Source: Mugil cephalus (lineage: Eukaryota; Chordata; Actinopteri; Mugiliformes; Mugilidae). Taken from it: 64,000 bases of DNA. The DNA lies in the NCBI RefSeq assembly GCF_022458985.1, contig NC_061771.1, forward strand, positions 26,032,001 through 26,096,000. Reading direction: 5' to 3'. The notes below the pieces were generated by a model. That model saw only the letters and a list, made by a program, of their open reading frames with translations. It did not search any database and had not been told where the DNA came from. Below are positions 60,695 to 64,000 of the stretch, piece by piece (the first letter of the stretch is position 1; each line of letters opens with the position of its first letter). A program made the translations under genes and the position numbers.

Positions 60695-63239
60695 TCACCA
60701 TGGCAGACCAGTAGTAGCTCGAATCCATTGTACAAAGTCTGGGTGACAAATGTTTACGAAGTCAATTGGTCGTTGCATTGCACATACACCACTAGACCTG
60801 ATTAAACCGTAGAGCCGGCCATTGAACACGACTCCTCCACCAGAGTCACCCTGTGAGAAAGAGGAACATGTTTATGGAAAGAGTTGCGCTTTGTTAATTA
60901 AAATACTGATGAATGTTAAACTATTGAAAATGTTCCAGGTCAGTAGCTGTATCAACTCACACGACATGCATCCACTCCCGGAGCTTGACCACAGAACCAG
61001 TGGTCGGGAGTAGACTGTGTCGCCACCAGAACATCATGTAGGTCAGCACACTGAGCGACGTTAACATTTGCACACTGAAGAGTTGGTGATTCACCGCGTA
61101 CTACAACGAATGAAAAAGAGTTCCATAGTTGTCAAATAAAATAAAACAATATTCCCATAGGATATAATCTGATGCAGGAAACAGTTTGACCATAAATTAT
61201 ATCAGTTGAAATTAATCACATTGTATTTTCAGTTTTTCAAAATTCTAATTGTGACCAGGACTCTTAAGCGATAAACAAAATAAAAGCAGTCCACGCCCAC
61301 ATCTCCACGAGCATTTAGCGGTTTTTTATATTAATTAAATAAGAATATAGTGAAATTAAGGACCAGCATTTTAACCCTACCCTCACTCGATAAATATTTA
61401 TTATCCTCAAAACACACACACACACATAAATAATAATCATAACGCGAAAACTCACCTCCTCTTCTCATTATAATGGCCCACACGGCGTAAGGCATGTCCT
61501 CAATCTGCACCACGCTTTCCTAGAAAAAATTATCACACACCTAACAAAATACTACAGAAGGAAACGCCAAGCTGGTTACTTTTACTTGGAATATTAGGAC
61601 CAATTTACATCTTGCGCCCCAACTCCTACCAATCACAACCCCCCACGCGACCACGCCTCCACAGCTCCTCCCCACAACAACCCCCTTACACACCTCACAC
61701 CAAAACACATGTCAAAGCCCCGCAACCACCCCCTAACTCACCCTCAGGACACACACAGCTCCCACAAACCACCATCCAACCGGTTCTCATACGTCAAGTA
61801 GCGACTACCGTACCCACCACCCGAGACAAACCCACACACCCCTGTCATTACCCACCCGCACCATTCTATTTTCCTTCTTTCCAACGCCCGTCTCACACCA
61901 GACATAGTGTGTTTGTTGCGTCATCCATTCGTCCAGTCCAGCTATCGAGAGGCATGAAAACAGCGCTCTGGAAGATGAGGAAACACACCCATACAGATTT
62001 TTTAAGACAAACAATACACAACAGCAATTAGATTGTATGGGGGTGAGCCACACACCAAGCACTACCACCCTCCTCCTCTCACTTTTGTTACACATAGTGT
62101 TTTTAGGTTGTCCTTCTATCCCTCTCAACTCTCTGTGAATCAAACACACAACCCCGCGGAGCTATTTAAACTTAAATTAAAACATGATTGACGACCACCA
62201 CTGACAGAACATGATACAACTATTAATAAAAAACACACAACTCATTTCAATTCTACACGAGTTAACACAAAAATACATTATAAAGAATGTAGCTGAAGTT
62301 GAAGATACAGATACGCAGATAGACAGAATGTTTAAGAAATCACATATTATAGTATTTTTAGCTATAGTAAGAAATACATCATTGAAATTTAGTATTTCAC
62401 ACATTTGTGTGTATTTTTTTGTGAGTAATCTCTAATTTTTGTTTGTAAGTTGTTGTCACTTTTTATATTATATTTTAATTAGTTATTGAGTTTTTTGATT
62501 GATTAGAACTCGGCATAATAAGAATACTCCCATGAGTGTGTTATGATCTTACTTATCACCTCCTATATTACTTGTCGAGAGGGATATGTTTGTTTGTGGT
62601 GTAAGGTTGAAAAGGATTATAGGTGATTTAAGGTTGGGGAGTTTGGTATTAATTTTGTGGTTGGGGAAAATTAAATGAAAAAAAAAAAAAAAAAAAAAAA
62701 AAGTGGAGGAATATTGTAGAATGATTTAAATATAGATAGGACTAGAGCCTCCAAAACTAAATTTTTTTTTTGATAACCATTTTCACTGATACAGACGCTC
62801 ATTGCATTACACGTTGACTCTCCAATGATCTTTTGTGCACATCCACCACTGTGCTCACTGTGGTACCTGAAAGAGAAAATGATCTTACTATGAGTTGGAA
62901 CTTGGTGCTAAAATTGGTTCTGTGGTTTTACTCACTGGAACAACATAGTCACTCACTGCCTCAATGACTAAACATAGAGTTTTAGAAATCATTTATTACA
63001 GAAACACCCACAGCTCCAAATCACTCAACATATGTTAGAAGTATAAAAATATCGAGTAATGTCCTCTTTCCATGCATTGAATGAAGGGAGGGAATACAGT
63101 ACATTAAACCTTCAGAACTAGCATCTGATGGATCAACAAAAACATGATGTGGTCAAGTTTCCAAATGATGAAATCACATAAACATCATCCTCTACCTCAC
63201 GACCCACAGCATAACAATAAGCAGCGACAGACGAGCCAT
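60695..63239 (-). pseudogene. Protease E: disrupted copy
   Basis: Exon 6 (60850-60695) and exon 5 (61100-60961) are open and equal in length to those of protease B. They encode HWFCGQAPGVDACR and GDSGGGVVFNGRLYGLIRSSG, so Asp189, Cys191 and Cys220 are kept. Exon 4 (61519-61456) is 64 bases, two too many for the frame, and its second half is unrelated. Exon 3 was not found. Exon 2 is only partly present (62866 to about 62778) with several one-base indels after HK. Exon 1 (63239-63201) reads MARLSLLIVMLWV and lacks one base at its donor. The indel pattern may partly be sequencing error, so decay of the gene is likely but not proven. Confidence 0.7.
61540..62775. other. Foreign-looking stretch inside protease E
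   Basis: A C-rich, A/C-skewed block (61610-61850) is followed by an AT-rich block ending in a 28-base A run (about 62675-62702). Neither matches the equivalent intron of protease B. The plus frame 61612-62031 (Pro/His/Thr-rich) is a composition artefact. It may be an insertion or an assembly gap fill. Confidence 0.45.
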
Positions 63240-64000
63240 CGCTTTCCGTTCTGAATCCAGTGACTTCTGTCCAGTGGCACCGACCTTCTTTAAACATGTT
63301 CACCATCTCATGATGGTCATTGGAGCACCAATCAACAGAGCAGAGCTTTAATCAACAGAAATCACATTGTGAATGCAGCTCTACACATTCATGAAAAGTG
63401 TCATGAAACATTCAAGTCTTTTTTTTCCAAACACTGACAGTGAGCATCCAAAGAAAACGTAAAAAGAATAAAGTGACATCTGACGCGGCAGGAGTTGAAG
63501 GGTGTGCAGAAGGGTTGTGGCTCTCTGTTCTCTGAAGCTAATTTAGGTAAAGATAAACATCAACAGTCACACTTCTAAGATCATCTCCCAGGCGAAAACA
63601 CATCACTTCTACCCTGTAGGGTTACGGTGTAGACCATGGAAACTACACTGAAGCGAGTTTATATGACATATGTCCTCTCCATTCACCACATCAGAAAAGT
63701 AACAGACACTTTTCCAGTCATTTGCCCAAAATGGATTGTCATTGTTTTCACGTGTCTCAGCGACTAAGCAGCAAACACGGAAAATTTCCCTCTCAGACTT
63801 CAGCCTCAACAAACTCTCTACTCAGACGTCTTCTCTATGTTCTGTGCTGCAGAGATTCAGTTAAAGTTACCATCTGATCCAGCATTATAAACTTCAGCAC
63901 CAACATGAGCTGACTCAGTTCATCACGGTGTAAAGTACACAGAGACACACCACCGAGACCCAGCACAGAGACACAGCACAGAGACACAACACAGAACACA
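63240..64000. other. Upstream flank of another array unit
   Basis: It resembles the flank upstream of protease A, with 'GTGACTTCTGTCCAGTGGCAC', 'CACCATCTCATGATGGTCAT', 'AGACGTCTTCTCTATGTTCTG' and the 'GTTTATATGACATATGTCC' zone. Many small indels are present compared with 37744-38450. It closes in a CACAGAGACACA-type short repeat. No gene was seen. Confidence 0.5.

Noticed and set aside
61612..62031. 140-codon plus frame rich in Pro, His and Thr
   Set aside because: It lies in a C-rich stretch of doubtful sequence. Composition explains the open frame, and no splice or start context supports it.

Overview
This window is nuclear DNA from a vertebrate, most likely a ray-finned (teleost) fish. 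It has intron-rich genes with GT/AG splice sites, long AT-rich introns, microsatellites, and many transposon remnants of kinds common in fish (hAT, Tc1-like, piggyBac-like, L2/Rex-type LINEs). There is no operon structure and nothing bacterial or viral.

Left part (1-17.3 kb): the window opens inside a tRNA-Leu gene on the minus strand. After about 3 kb of repeat-rich spacer comes a complete cytohesin gene, best matched to cyth4, on the minus strand (13 coding exons, 391 codons). It encodes a coiled-coil/Sec7/PH exchange factor for ARF GTPases. Its introns hold three tandem ~350-bp units, a long TA microsatellite and several copies of a dispersed fish repeat, called R1 here.

Middle (15.5-32.2 kb): cyth4 and a complete Rac GTPase gene, best matched to rac2 (plus strand, 6 coding exons, 192 codons), stand head to head with 1.9 kb between their start codons. 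The same divergent RAC2/CYTH4 pair is found in human. Both proteins act in leukocyte actin and membrane signalling. The shared spacer carries ETS/PU.1-like motifs and a G-quadruplex motif. The rac2 3' UTR contains a 17-bp perfect hairpin, and a canonical poly(A) signal lies near 32.16 kb.

Right part (34.6-64 kb): a tandem, minus-strand array of chymotrypsin-fold (S1A) serine protease genes in every state of repair. Gene A (34.6-37.7 kb) and gene B (44.9-46.8 kb) have complete six-exon reading frames. Copy C (48.3-49.0 kb), copy F (56.8-57.3 kb) and copy D (59.0-59.4 kb) are remnants. Copy E (60.7-63.2 kb) is disrupted, partly perhaps by poor local sequence. A ghost locus near 43.0-43.5 kb has lost its gene body. 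The copies differ in their substrate-pocket residues. In gene B both cysteines of the 191-220 disulfide and Asp189 are gone while the catalytic triad remains. Between the copies lie shared duplicated flanks, a 5'-truncated LINE, and MITEs with visible target-site duplications.

All gene models were assembled by hand from splice signals, reading-frame phase and family resemblance. No alignment or database search was run. Repeat family names are from memory and carry the stated confidence.
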